Part shown: piece by piece, positions 47,006 through 55,346 of the stretch
Layout: each line of letters begins with the position of its first letter
Position numbering within the stretch: the first letter of the stretch is position 1
DNA from: Actinomycetota bacterium
Lineage (GTDB): Bacteria; Actinomycetota; Thermoleophilia; Solirubrobacterales; Solirubrobacteraceae
Direction of reading: 5' to 3'
Assembly: GCA_005888335.1 (NCBI GenBank)
Contig: VAWY01000122.1
Coordinates: forward strand, 1 to 64,000
DNA length: 64,000 nt
Position numbers and translations under genes: made by a program
The notes under the pieces: generated by a model
Databases searched by the model: none
What the model was told of the DNA's origin: nothing
The model's input: the letters and a program-made list of their open reading frames with translations, nothing else

Positions 47006-48099
47006 TCACCACGATCGGCGCCGCCGTCGGCTTCGCTCTCGGCGGTCTCTCGGCTGAGGTGCGCCACAGCCTGATCGCGCCCGGCGCCGCCGTTGCCGCC
47101 GCCCTTGACGGCCTCGCGCGAGATCGCGGCCGCCTGCTCCTGCGGGTTCTTCTTGGGCTTGCCGCGCAGCGGGAGCTGGATGTCCTCGATCGCCGGCTGG
47201 CCGGCGGCGAGCTCTCGCCCACGCTCGATCTCGGCGTTGAGCTCTTGCCCGAAGAGCACCGCGAGGTTGCTCACCCACAGCCAGACGAGCACCGTGATCG
47301 CGGCGCCGAGCGTCCCGTAGGTCTTGTCGTAGGAGCCGAAGTTCTTGACATACAGGAAGAAGCCGAACGAGGCGAGAACCCAGACGACGACCGCGACGAC
47401 GGCCCCCGGCGAGAGCCACTGGAACCGGGGCAGCCTCGCGTTGGGGGCCGCGTAGTAGAGCACCGCGAGCATGAGGCTCACGACGAACGCGAGCACGGGC
47501 CACTTGGCGATGTTCCAGATCGTCACGGCGGTGCCGCCGAGCCCGATCTGCTTCCCGATCGCCTCGGCGAGCGGCCCCGAGACCACCAGCGCGATGAGGA
47601 CGAGCGCGAGCAGGAGCGTCATGGTGAGCGTCACGAGGACCTGCAGCGGGCGCAGCTTCCAGAACGGACGGCCCTCGGGCTTCTCGAAGATGGCGTTGGA
47701 GGCGCGCATGAACGCGCCGATGTACCCGGACGCCGACCACAGCGCGCCGAGCAGGCCGACGCCGAGGAGCGCCCCCGCGCCGCCCTTGTTCTGGACCACG
47801 TTGTTGATCGTCTTCCTGAGGGTGTCGAGCGTGCTGCTCTGAACGCCGACGTCGCGCAGGATGTTGAGCAGCGCGTTGGTCGTCTGCGGGTACTGCCCGA
47901 AGAGACCGACGAGCGCGACGAGGACGACGAGCGCCGGGAACAGCGCGAGGACGGCGTAGTACGTCAACGCCGCGCCCCAGTCGGTCAGGTCGTCGTTCTG
48001 GAACTCCTTGACGGTCCGTTTGAGGATCGCCTTCCACCCCGGTCTCGGGATGTCGTCAGGTCCGACGTCCGTGCGCTGCGCCGCCTCGGTGGTCGCCAT
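46927..48099 (-). CDS. YihY/BrkB family inner membrane protein
   Basis: 390-residue membrane protein with six to seven helices: WGAALTYYAVLALFPALVVL, GLLGALWSASGYIGAFMRAS, VLVTLTMTLLLALVLIALVV, WLSPGAVVAVVVWVLASFGF and TYGTLGAAITVLVWLWVSNL, all hallmarks of the family once mis-named ribonuclease BN. Function unknown; proposed transport role. The C-terminal 75 residues are polar and low-complexity and may be affected by a frameshift (see 46616-47005). ATG at 48099, 42 bases after the leuS stop. Confidence 0.9.
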   Translation of the reverse strand: MATTEAAQRTDVGPDDIPRPGWKAILKRTVKEFQNDDLTDWGAALTYYAVLALFPALVVLVALVGLFGQYPQTTNALLNILRDVGVQSSTLDTLRKTINNVVQNKGGAGALLGVGLLGALWSASGYIGAFMRASNAIFEKPEGRPFWKLRPLQVLVTLTMTLLLALVLIALVVSGPLAEAIGKQIGLGGTAVTIWNIAKWPVLAFVVSLMLAVLYYAAPNARLPRFQWLSPGAVVAVVVWVLASFGFFLYVKNFGSYDKTYGTLGAAITVLVWLWVSNLAVLFGQELNAEIERGRELAAGQPAIEDIQLPLRGKPKKNPQEQAAAISREAVKGGGNGGAGRDQAVAHLSRETAESEADGGADRGEPLAHLGGDPVSSVSSGQENSSDRPR

Positions 48100-48141
48100 A
48101 CCCTGACGGATTCCCTCCGCACGAGGCGAGGAAACCGGTGC

Positions 48142-50607
48142 TCAGCGCGCCACCAGGTTGACCAGCTTGCCGGGCACGACGACCCGCTTGATCACCTCTT
48201 TGCCGTTGACGTGCGTCTGCACGTTCGGGGCGGCGAGGCACAGCGCGACGAGCTCTTCGTCGCTGGCGCCGGTCGCCGCCTGGACGCGATCGCGGACCTT
48301 GCCGTTGACCTGGCAGACGAGCTCGTAGGTGTCGCGCTCGAGCAGCGACTGGTCGGGGAAGGGCCAGGGCTCCTCCCAGACGCGCCGGCCGGTCAGGCGG
48401 TGGTACGCGTCGCTGGCCGTGTGCGGCGCGAAGGGGAAGAGCAGCGAGGCCGCGGTGGCCAGCCCGAAGCGCAGCGTGTCGGGCGCGACGCTGTCGCGCA
48501 GCCGCGAGCACTCGTTGTAGAGCTCCATGACCCTGGCGATCGCGCTGTTGAACGCGAAGCGGCCGGCCATGGCGTCGGTGACGCGGTCGATCGCCCAAGC
48601 CGCCTTGCGGGCGAGCTCGAGGTCGTCGCCCTGCAACCCCTCGCCGGGCAGCGGCTCGGGGTCCTTGCCGATCGCGTCGGCGGTCACCGCGCACAGCCGC
48701 CACAGCCGGCCGAGGAACTTGTAGACGCCCTCGACGCCCTCGTCGGACCAGTCGGCGTCCTGGTCGGGGGGCCCGATGAACAGGATGTACGCCCGCGCCG
48801 TGTCGGCGCCGTAGCGGTCGACGAGGGCCTGCGGCGAGACGACGTTGCCCTTGGACTTGGACATCTTCGCGCCGTCCTTGGTGATCATCCCCTGCGTGAA
48901 GAGCCGCTCGAAGGGCTCCTGCACGTCCAGGTGGCCAAGGTCGGTGAGCGCCTTCGTGAAGAAGCGCGCGTACATCAGGTGCAGGATCGCGTGCTCGACG
49001 CCACCGATGTACTGGTCGACGGCCATCCAGCGCTGCAGGACCGCCGGGTCCCAGGCGGCCTCGTCGTTGGTCGCGTCGCAGTAGCGCAGGAAGTACCACG
49101 AGGAGTCGACGAACGTGTCCATCGTGTCGGTCTCACGCCGGCCCGGCCCGCCGCACGACGGGCAGCGCACGTTGACCCACTCCTCGGCGCCGGCGAGCGG
49201 CGAGCGGCCCTGCGGGGCGTAGTCGGTGATGTCGGGAAGCACGACGGGCAGTTCGTCCTCGGGGACCGGCACGAGGCCGCAGCGCGGGCAGTGCACGATC
49301 GGGATCGGACAGCCCCAGTAGCGCTGGCGCGAGACCAGCCAGTCGCGCAGGCGGTAGTTGACGCTCGCGTGGCCCTTGCCCTGCCGGTCGATCCAGTCGA
49401 CGATCTTGTGCACGGCGTCGCGGTTGTGCAGGCCGTCGAACTCACGGTGCGAGTGCACGATCGGCCCGTCGCCGACATGGGGGAGCTCGTCGTGGCCGCC
49501 GACGACGCGCTTGATCGGCAGGCGGTAGGCCTTGGCGAAGGCGTAGTCGCGCTCGTCGTGGGCGGGCACGGCCATGATCGCGCCGGTGCCGTACTCCATG
49601 AGGACGTAGTCGGCGACGTACATCGGCAGCTGCTCGCCGTTGACGGGGTTCGTCACGTGGCGCCCCAGGTAGACGCCGGTCTTCGGCTTGTCCGTGTCGC
49701 CGCGCTCCTCGGTCGTCTCCGTGATCGCGTGATCGACGTAGTGGCGCACCTCTTCCTCGTGCGGCGTCCCGGCGGCCAGCCGCACGACGTCGGGGTGCTC
49801 GGGGGCCATGACGAAGAACGTCGCGCCGAAGAGCGTGTCCGGGCGCGTCGTGAAGACCGGATAGTCGATACCCAGCTCCTCGCAGCGGAACGTGACCTCG
49901 GCGCCCTCGGAGCGCCCGATCCAGTTGCGCTGCATCGTCTTGACGTGCTCGGGCCACTCGATGCGGTCGAGATCGTCCAGCAGCCGGTCGGCGTAGTCGG
50001 TGATGCGAAAGAACCACTGCTCGAGCTGGCGCGCTTCGACCTCCGAGCCGCAGCGCTCGCAGTGGCCGTTGATGACCTGCTCGTTGGCCAGCACGGTCTG
50101 GTCCTTCGGGCACCACTTGACGGCCGCCTCCTTGCGGTACGCCAGACCGGCGTTGAACAGCTGCAGGAAGATCCACTGCGTCCAGCGGTAGTAGCGCGGC
50201 TCGTGGGTGCCGAACTCGCGCGACCAGTCGATCGAGATCCCCCACGAACGGAACTGGCGCTGGAACTCTCGGATCGCGACGTCGGTCGACTCGCGCGGAT
50301 GCTGGCCGCTCTTGATCGCATGGTTCTCGGCGGGCAAGCCGAACGCGTCGTAGCCCATCGGGTGCAGCACGCGGCGGCCCGTGCGCCGGTGGAAGTGGGC
50401 GATGGCGTCGCCGACCGAGTAGACCTTCAGGTGGCCGATGTGCGGCTCGCCGCTGGGATACGGGAGCATCTCGAGCACGTAGGACTTGTCGCGCGGGTCC
50501 TGGCCTCGGCGCACGTCGTTGGAGACCTCCCAGGTGCGCTCCTGCGCCCAGACACGCTGCCAGCGCGGCTCGATCTGCTTGGGGTCGTAGCGGTGCTCGG
50601 CGCTCAC
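48142..50607 (-). CDS. leuS: Leucyl-tRNA synthetase
   Basis: Class Ia synthetase charging tRNA-Leu, 821 residues. HIGH motif in EPHIGHLKVYSVGDA; KMSKSKGN for ATP; zinc-type CPKDQTV...CERCG and CPRCG...CPSCG knuckles; the CP1 editing domain contains TTRPDTLFGATF and AVPAHDERDYAFA; anticodon domain and C-terminal VNGKVRDRV with a VPGKLVNLV end. Bacterial-type organisation. GTG at 50607 fits SAEHRYDPKQIEPRWQ, the normal N-terminus. Only 25 bases to the divergent hydrolase. Confidence 0.97.
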   Translation of the reverse strand: MSAEHRYDPKQIEPRWQRVWAQERTWEVSNDVRRGQDPRDKSYVLEMLPYPSGEPHIGHLKVYSVGDAIAHFHRRTGRRVLHPMGYDAFGLPAENHAIKSGQHPRESTDVAIREFQRQFRSWGISIDWSREFGTHEPRYYRWTQWIFLQLFNAGLAYRKEAAVKWCPKDQTVLANEQVINGHCERCGSEVEARQLEQWFFRITDYADRLLDDLDRIEWPEHVKTMQRNWIGRSEGAEVTFRCEELGIDYPVFTTRPDTLFGATFFVMAPEHPDVVRLAAGTPHEEEVRHYVDHAITETTEERGDTDKPKTGVYLGRHVTNPVNGEQLPMYVADYVLMEYGTGAIMAVPAHDERDYAFAKAYRLPIKRVVGGHDELPHVGDGPIVHSHREFDGLHNRDAVHKIVDWIDRQGKGHASVNYRLRDWLVSRQRYWGCPIPIVHCPRCGLVPVPEDELPVVLPDITDYAPQGRSPLAGAEEWVNVRCPSCGGPGRRETDTMDTFVDSSWYFLRYCDATNDEAAWDPAVLQRWMAVDQYIGGVEHAILHLMYARFFTKALTDLGHLDVQEPFERLFTQGMITKDGAKMSKSKGNVVSPQALVDRYGADTARAYILFIGPPDQDADWSDEGVEGVYKFLGRLWRLCAVTADAIGKDPEPLPGEGLQGDDLELARKAAWAIDRVTDAMAGRFAFNSAIARVMELYNECSRLRDSVAPDTLRFGLATAASLLFPFAPHTASDAYHRLTGRRVWEEPWPFPDQSLLERDTYELVCQVNGKVRDRVQAATGASDEELVALCLAAPNVQTHVNGKEVIKRVVVPGKLVNLVAR

Positions 50608-50632
50608 CGGCCGAAGTCTAGAGTCCGCCCTT

Positions 50633-51559
50633 GTGCGCTCTTCGCCGCCGATCGAGCGCTCCGAGGTCCGCCCCGGAGTGGAGATCGCGTACTGGCGGGC
50701 GGCGGCAACGAACGGGCGCGGGTTCCCGCTCCTGCTCGTCCACGGCTGGCCGGAGACCAAGCGCATCTGGGCCCGCAATGTCGCGCCGCTCGCGGTCGCC
50801 GGGTTCGATGTGATCGTCCCGGACCTGCGCGGGTTCGGGGACTCCGGGCTGGCGCCCGACGGCTTCTACGACCTCGCCGCGCACGCGCGCGACCTCCACG
50901 CGCTCGTCCACGACGTCCTCGGACACGAGCGCTGCGCGGCGGCGGGCGGCGACCTCGGCGGGGGAGTGGTCCAGGACCTCGCGCTGCGCTTCGAGGGCTT
51001 CGTCGTGCGGCAGGTGCTGTTCAACTGCGTGCTGCCGATCCTGCCCGACGCGTACGCGGCGGCCGGCATCCCCACCGCGCCGACGCCCGAGCTGCGCATG
51101 GCCGCCGACTACTTCGTGCGCCAGGGCCGCGACGCCGACGGGCTCGCCGCCGAGCTCGACTCGCCCGAGAAGCGCCGGCGCTACATCGCCGAGTTCTACG
51201 GCCACCGCTTCTGGGCGGCGCCCGGGAGCTTCGCCCCGGACGACGTGACGTTCATGACCGAGCCGTTCGCCGACGCCGAGAAGCTGCGCGCCTCGTGGGG
51301 CAACTACGAGAGCGCGCTCGGGACGCGACCGCTCAGCGAGCCGCCGCGCTTCTTCGAGCGCAGCCGCGTCGAGACGCTGGCGCTCTACGGCCCCGAGGAC
51401 CACGTCATCTGGCGCGCGTTCCCGGAGATGTGCGAGGTGGCCTTCGAGCGACTCGTCGGGCCGTTCGTCGTGCCGCGCGCCGGCCACTTCCTGCAGTGGG
51501 AGCGAGCCGACCTGCTCAACGCGACGCTGACGGCCTTTTTGCGGGATTTGCAGGGGTGA
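50633..51559 (+). CDS. Alpha/beta hydrolase (epoxide hydrolase/dehalogenase-like)
   Basis: 308-residue alpha/beta hydrolase. LLVHGWPETKRIW is the HGxP oxyanion loop; the nucleophile elbow AGGDLGGG holds an Asp, the mark of epoxide hydrolases and haloacid/haloalkane dehalogenases; acid in YGPEDHVIW and base in RAGHFLQWE. The cap domain covers about residues 130-225. Substrate not predictable, as the cap tyrosines that define epoxide hydrolases cannot be placed with certainty. GTG start at 50633, ahead of a normal family N-terminus. Confidence 0.85.
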   Translation: MRSSPPIERSEVRPGVEIAYWRAAATNGRGFPLLLVHGWPETKRIWARNVAPLAVAGFDVIVPDLRGFGDSGLAPDGFYDLAAHARDLHALVHDVLGHERCAAAGGDLGGGVVQDLALRFEGFVVRQVLFNCVLPILPDAYAAAGIPTAPTPELRMAADYFVRQGRDADGLAAELDSPEKRRRYIAEFYGHRFWAAPGSFAPDDVTFMTEPFADAEKLRASWGNYESALGTRPLSEPPRFFERSRVETLALYGPEDHVIWRAFPEMCEVAFERLVGPFVVPRAGHFLQWERADLLNATLTAFLRDLQG

Positions 51560-51575
51560 CCGCTACGCTCCCGCC

Positions 51576-52274
51576 ATGGAGGAGGGGGAGCAGCAGGCAC
51601 AGCCGGAGCGCCCGCCGCAACCGCAGCGGGCGACCGACGTCGCGTTCGAGCGCATCGGCGCCATCGTCGAGGCCGCCGAGCAGGCGGCCGCCGACCTGCG
51701 CGCCGAGACCGAGCGGCGGGCCCGCGAGCGCATCGCCGAGGCCGACCGCGCCAGCGCCAACCGCGTCGAGGCCGCCGAGGCGGAGGCGCGCGACATCCTC
51801 AACACGGCCCGCGAGCAGGCCGTCGAGCTGCGCCAGAGCGCCCAGGCCGACGCGGAGCGCACGCTCCAGGAGGCGCGGGCCGAGCGCCTGCAGCTCGAGG
51901 AGACGGTGCAGCAGGTCCGCGCGGCCGCCGAGGAGGAGGTGCGCCGGCTGCGCGAGCGCGCGGAGGCCGAGGCCGATGAGAAGCGCCGCGCCGCCGAGTC
52001 CGCCGCCCGCGACGTCGTCCACGACGCGCGCCTCGCCGCGCGCGACGTCCTCGAGGAGGGCACCGAGCTCAGCGACGAGCTGCGCCAGCTCAGCGACTCC
52101 CTGCGCGTCAACGCCGAGCGCCTCCTGCAGGACGTCCGCCTCGCCCACGCGCGCCTCACGGCGCAGCTCGAGCAGGCCGCCACGGATTCACGGCTGGGCA
52201 TGATCCGCCGCGGCCGCGACGACGACGCAACCGGCGGCGACCTCGACGTGCCCGAGTTCGTCCCGCCGCGGTAG
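51576..52274 (+). CDS. Coiled-coil DivIVA-like protein
   Basis: 232-residue protein dominated by a coiled-coil from about residue 20 to 200, rich in Ala, Glu and Arg with heptad spacing (ADRASANRVEAAEAEARDIL; ERTLQEARAERLQLEETVQQ). It resembles DivIVA/GvpT-like scaffolds in composition, but the N-terminal membrane-binding motif of DivIVA is not seen. C-terminus EFVPPR is disordered. ATG at 51576, 16 bases after the hydrolase stop, so probably co-transcribed. Role in cell shape or division is a guess. Confidence 0.65.
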   Translation: MEEGEQQAQPERPPQPQRATDVAFERIGAIVEAAEQAAADLRAETERRARERIAEADRASANRVEAAEAEARDILNTAREQAVELRQSAQADAERTLQEARAERLQLEETVQQVRAAAEEEVRRLRERAEAEADEKRRAAESAARDVVHDARLAARDVLEEGTELSDELRQLSDSLRVNAERLLQDVRLAHARLTAQLEQAATDSRLGMIRRGRDDDATGGDLDVPEFVPPR

Positions 52275-52321
52275 TTCGGGTCCGGACGGTTCCGTCCGAT
52301 GGGCGAACTAGCGTTCGCCTC

Positions 52322-52864
52322 ATGATGAAGTCGAGCGACAAGGGGGCGATTGCGGAGACCGCTATTACTGCGGTGGCCGTCGAGCTCGGCGTTTTCGTCC
52401 TGCGTCCACTGCAGGAGGGCCGCCGATACGACCTGATGTTCGACCTCGACGGGCGGCGGCTGCTTCGTGTGCAGTGCAAGTGGGGTCGACTCAACGGCGA
52501 CATCGTCGTGGTACAGACTGGAACCTGCCGCTACACGCCGCGCGGATACATCCGAACCACCTACTCGGCGGACGAGGTCGACGCAATTGCTGTGTACTGC
52601 GCCGCGCTCAAGCGATGCTTCTACCTCCCGATCCGGGACGTCGCCGGGTTGTCGACAGTCCACCTTCGGCTGACGCCCGCCCGGAACAACCAGAAGGCTC
52701 TGATCAAGATGGCCGAGGACTATGACCTCGCTACCATGATCACCCGACTTGGGGCTGTAGCTCAGCTGGGAGAGCGCCGCCATGGCATGGCGGAGGTCAG
52801 GGGTTCGATCCCCCTCAGCTCCACTCCAGAGGCCGCGCCCGAGCGCGGCCTCTTCGCTGTCTAA
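52322..52864 (+). CDS. PD-(D/E)XK homing-endonuclease-like protein reading into a tRNA gene
   Basis: Pattern of the I-Ssp6803I-like, group I intron-associated endonuclease family: KGAIAETAITAVAVELG (Glu), GRRYDLMFDL (Asp) and LRVQCKWG, the Q-x-K variant of the catalytic motif. The fold seems complete by about residue 140; the remaining 40 codons read through tRNA-Ala and on to a TAA at 52864, giving a tRNA-derived peptide. Base composition and codon use are more AT-rich than neighbours (ATT, GCT, GCA, ACT), a sign of transfer. ATG at 52322 or 52325. Natural C-terminus or use of the tRNA sequence as part of the gene is unknown. Confidence 0.75.
   Translation: MMKSSDKGAIAETAITAVAVELGVFVLRPLQEGRRYDLMFDLDGRRLLRVQCKWGRLNGDIVVVQTGTCRYTPRGYIRTTYSADEVDAIAVYCAALKRCFYLPIRDVAGLSTVHLRLTPARNNQKALIKMAEDYDLATMITRLGAVAQLGERRHGMAEVRGSIPLSSTPEAAPERGLFAV
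52751..52823 (+). tRNA. tRNA-Ala(GGC)
   Basis: Complete 73-base cloverleaf: 7-bp acceptor stem (G-U at the third pair), D arm GCTC/GAGC, anticodon stem CCGCC/GGCGG with loop ATGGCAT and anticodon GGC at 52784-52786, T arm AGGGG-TTCGATC-CCCCT, discriminator A. CCA is not encoded. No intron or insertion. It lies inside the 3' part of an open reading frame on the same strand, which would be co-transcribed and lost when the tRNA is cut out. Confidence 0.96.
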
Positions 52865-53250
52865 CGCGCCGCCGCGCGCCCCGACTCCCAGGCACGGGAC
52901 GGGACCTCGCCCCAGAGCTGCTCGAGGCGGTAGTACGCACGGGTGTCGGGCGTGAAGACGTGGACGACCACGTCGAGGTAGTCCATGAGGATCCAGCGCG
53001 CCTCGCTGAGGCCCTCGACGCGACGGGGCAGCAGGCGGTGGCGGTCCTTGAGGCCTTGGTGGATGCCGTCGTGGATGGCCTTCGTCTGGCGCTCGGTGCC
53101 GCCGGAGCAGATGACGAAGTAGTCGGCGTAGCCGACCACGCCGCGCAGGTCGAGGACGACGATGTCGATCGCCTTCTTGTCGGCCGCCAGCTCGGCGATC
53201 GCGTCGGCGAGCCGGTCGGGCTCGAGCACCGGAGCGTCGAAGCTGCTCAT
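52861..53250 (-). CDS. rsfS: Ribosome silencing factor RsfS
   Basis: 129-residue RsfS/Iojap protein that binds L14 and blocks subunit joining. AIDIVVLDLRGVVGYADYFVICSGGTERQTKAI and ARWILMDYLDVVVHVFTPDTRAYYRLEQLWG are the family blocks. ATG at 53250 begins the normal N-terminus. Follows nadD by 64 bases, the usual order. Its TAG and the TAA of the convergent endonuclease frame overlap at 52861-52864. Confidence 0.94.
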   Translation of the reverse strand: MSSFDAPVLEPDRLADAIAELAADKKAIDIVVLDLRGVVGYADYFVICSGGTERQTKAIHDGIHQGLKDRHRLLPRRVEGLSEARWILMDYLDVVVHVFTPDTRAYYRLEQLWGEVPSRAWESGRAAAR

Positions 53251-53314
53251 GCCCGCTCCCGCCCGCGCGGACCGCAAGGCGCCGCCGTGAACCCGGTGCG
53301 ATGCGACCGCCGGC

Positions 53315-53947
53315 TCACGCGCGCGCCTCCCCGGCGCCCACCGGCGCCGAGGCGCGGTAGAGGCGGTGGTCGCCGATGTACTGGATGACGGCGTCGGGCA
53401 CGAGGTAGCGGATCGCGCGCCCCTCGCGGACACGGCGGCGGATCTCGGAGGACGAGATGTCCATTCGCGGCATGTCGAAGAACCGCACGCGGTGCCCGCC
53501 CTCGAGGTCGGCAAGGCGCTGTTCGATCTCCGCTCGCCGGGCGCCGGCGCGCTGGGCGACCGCCAGGGTGGCCAGGCCCAGCACGCCCTCAGGCTCGCGC
53601 CAGGTGGGCAGGCTGTGGGCCATGTCGCCTCCGACGATGAACGTCAGGTCGTCTCCTGGGGCGCTGTCATGGATCGCGCGCAGCGTATCGACCGTGTACG
53701 ACTGGCCCGCGCGGTCAAGCTCCAGGTGCGAGACCGCGAAGCGCTCGTCGCTCGCCGTCGCCAGCCGGCACATCTCGAATCGGTGCTCGCCGCCCGGATC
53801 GTCGAGCGCCTCCTTGTGCGGGGGCACGCCGACCGGCATGAGCACGACCCGGTCGAGCCCGAGCTGCACGTGCGCCTCCTGCGCGCAGACAAGATGCCCG
53901 AGATGCGGCGGGTTGAAGGTCCCGCCGAGGATGCCGATCCGCGCCAC
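53315..53947 (-). CDS. nadD: Nicotinate-nucleotide adenylyltransferase
   Basis: Forms deamido-NAD from NaMN and ATP. 210 residues; GGTFNPPHLGH (nucleotidyl transfer His15/His18), the SHLELDRAGQSYTVDTLR segment, and C-terminal MDISSSEIRRRVREG with RYLVPDAVIQYI. GTG at 53947. Located between proA and rsfS, a common order in actinobacteria. A short stem-loop lies in the gap to proA. Confidence 0.95.
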   Translation of the reverse strand: MARIGILGGTFNPPHLGHLVCAQEAHVQLGLDRVVLMPVGVPPHKEALDDPGGEHRFEMCRLATASDERFAVSHLELDRAGQSYTVDTLRAIHDSAPGDDLTFIVGGDMAHSLPTWREPEGVLGLATLAVAQRAGARRAEIEQRLADLEGGHRVRFFDMPRMDISSSEIRRRVREGRAIRYLVPDAVIQYIGDHRLYRASAPVGAGEARA

Positions 53948-53966
53948 GCCGCCCGCGGGGACGCCG

Positions 53967-53991
53967 CTAGATGAGCGATTCGATCATCTAG
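53967..53991 (-). other. Intercistronic inverted repeat between proA and nadD
   Basis: CTAGATGA and TCATCTAG, eight bases each with a nine-base loop, covering the proA stop codon and ending 20 bases before the nadD start. Could be an mRNA-processing or attenuation hairpin; too weak for a confident terminator call. Confidence 0.4.
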
Positions 53992-55262
53992 GCCCGGACG
54001 TGCCCGTCGCCCTCGACCAGGTACTTGAACGCGCACAGCTCGCGCAGGCCGATCGGGCCCCGCGCATGCAGCTTCTGGGTCGAGTTCCCGATCTCGGCGC
54101 CCATGCCGAACTCCCCGCCGTCGGTGAAGCGCGTCGACGCGTTGACGTACACGCAGGCCGCGTCGACGCCGCGCTGGAACGCGCGCGCGGCGGCGACGTC
54201 GCGCGTGACGATCGCCTCGGAGTGCCCTGACCCGTGCTCGTTGACGTGCTCGATGGCCTCCGCGAGCGAGTCGACGACCTTGACGGCGAGCACCAGGGCG
54301 AGGAACTCGGTTTCCCAGTCCTCGTCGGTGGCGTCGATCAGTCCGTCGGCGAGCGCCGAGCCGGCCGCCGCGTGCGAGCGCCCGTCGACGCGCAGCTCGA
54401 CGCCGCGCGAGCGCAGCGCCGCGAGCGCGCGCGGCAGGAACACCGGCGCGACGTTGGCGTGGACGAGCAGCGTCTCCGCGGCGTTGCACACCCCCGGCCG
54501 CTGGGTCTTGGCGTTGACGACGATGGCCTCCGCGGCGTCGAGATCGGCGCCGGCGTCGACGTACACGTGGCAGTTCCCCGACGCCGCGTAGATCACCGGC
54601 ACCGTCGCCACCGCGCTCAAGGCCGCCTTCAGCCCCTCCCCGCCGCGCGGGATGATCAGGTCGACGACGCCCTCCTGCGTCGCCAGCTCGGCGAGCTCCT
54701 CGCGCCCGCCGCCCGCGACCAGCGACACCGCGCCGGCCGGCACGCCCGCGGAGGCGGCCCCCTCGCCGGCGATCGCGGCCAGCACCGCGTTGGAGTGCGC
54801 CGCCGACGACGAGCCGCGCAGCACGATCGCGTTGCCCGACTTCAGCGCCAGCGCCGCCGCGTCGATCGTCACGTTCGGCCGCGCCTCGTAGACGACCGCC
54901 ACCACGCCGAGCGGCACGCGGACCTTGCGCAGGTCCAGCCCGTTGGCCAGCCGCCGTCCCTCGACGACCTCGCCGACCGGGTCCTCCAGCGCGGCGACCT
55001 GCCGCACGCCGTCGGCCATCGCGGCGACGCGCGCCGGGTCGAGCGCCAGGCGGTCCAGCAGCGCGGCGCTCAGCCCGCCCTCGCGACCGGCCTCGAGATC
55101 GCGCGCGTTGGCCTCGAGGATCTCGTCGGTGCGCGCGAGCAGCGCGTCCGCGATCGCGTGCAGGGCGGCGTCCTTGGTCGCGCGATCGAGCTGGGCCAGC
55201 GCGCGCGAGGCGCGCTTCGCCTCCAGGCAGATGCCGGCGACGGTGCGGGTCTCAACGGCCAT
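53988..55262 (-). CDS. proA: Gamma-glutamyl phosphate reductase
   Basis: Second enzyme of proline synthesis, NADPH-dependent. 424 residues in the aldehyde-dehydrogenase fold. YEARPNVTIDAAALALKSGN binds the cofactor; the catalytic Cys lies in RPGVCNAAETLL; IGNSTQKLHARGPIGL and ELCAFKYLVEGDG close the protein. ATG at 55262. Downstream of proB by 84 bases on the same strand. Confidence 0.96.
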   Translation of the reverse strand: MAVETRTVAGICLEAKRASRALAQLDRATKDAALHAIADALLARTDEILEANARDLEAGREGGLSAALLDRLALDPARVAAMADGVRQVAALEDPVGEVVEGRRLANGLDLRKVRVPLGVVAVVYEARPNVTIDAAALALKSGNAIVLRGSSSAAHSNAVLAAIAGEGAASAGVPAGAVSLVAGGGREELAELATQEGVVDLIIPRGGEGLKAALSAVATVPVIYAASGNCHVYVDAGADLDAAEAIVVNAKTQRPGVCNAAETLLVHANVAPVFLPRALAALRSRGVELRVDGRSHAAAGSALADGLIDATDEDWETEFLALVLAVKVVDSLAEAIEHVNEHGSGHSEAIVTRDVAAARAFQRGVDAACVYVNASTRFTDGGEFGMGAEIGNSTQKLHARGPIGLRELCAFKYLVEGDGHVRA

Positions 55263-55346
55263 GGCTGCGAAGGCTACGCGAAGGCGAACGGGTCCTGGTC
55301 GGGGGCGCCGGGCGGTGACTCCCGGGGAGCCGGGCGACGCTCCCGG

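Noticed and set aside
46746..47057. Plus-strand open frame near the LOG-like gene
   Set aside because: No ribosome site, no recognisable domain, and it is antisense to the end of yihY.
46993..52203. 1,736-codon plus-strand open frame spanning yihY, leuS and the coiled-coil gene
   Set aside because: Antisense to conserved LeuS and YihY proteins and runs out of frame through real plus-strand genes; composition is typical of a mirror frame.
52739..52850. Protein segment resembling GAVAQLGERRHGMAEVRGSI
   Set aside because: This is the well-known false translation of a tRNA gene; kept only as the read-through end of the endonuclease frame.
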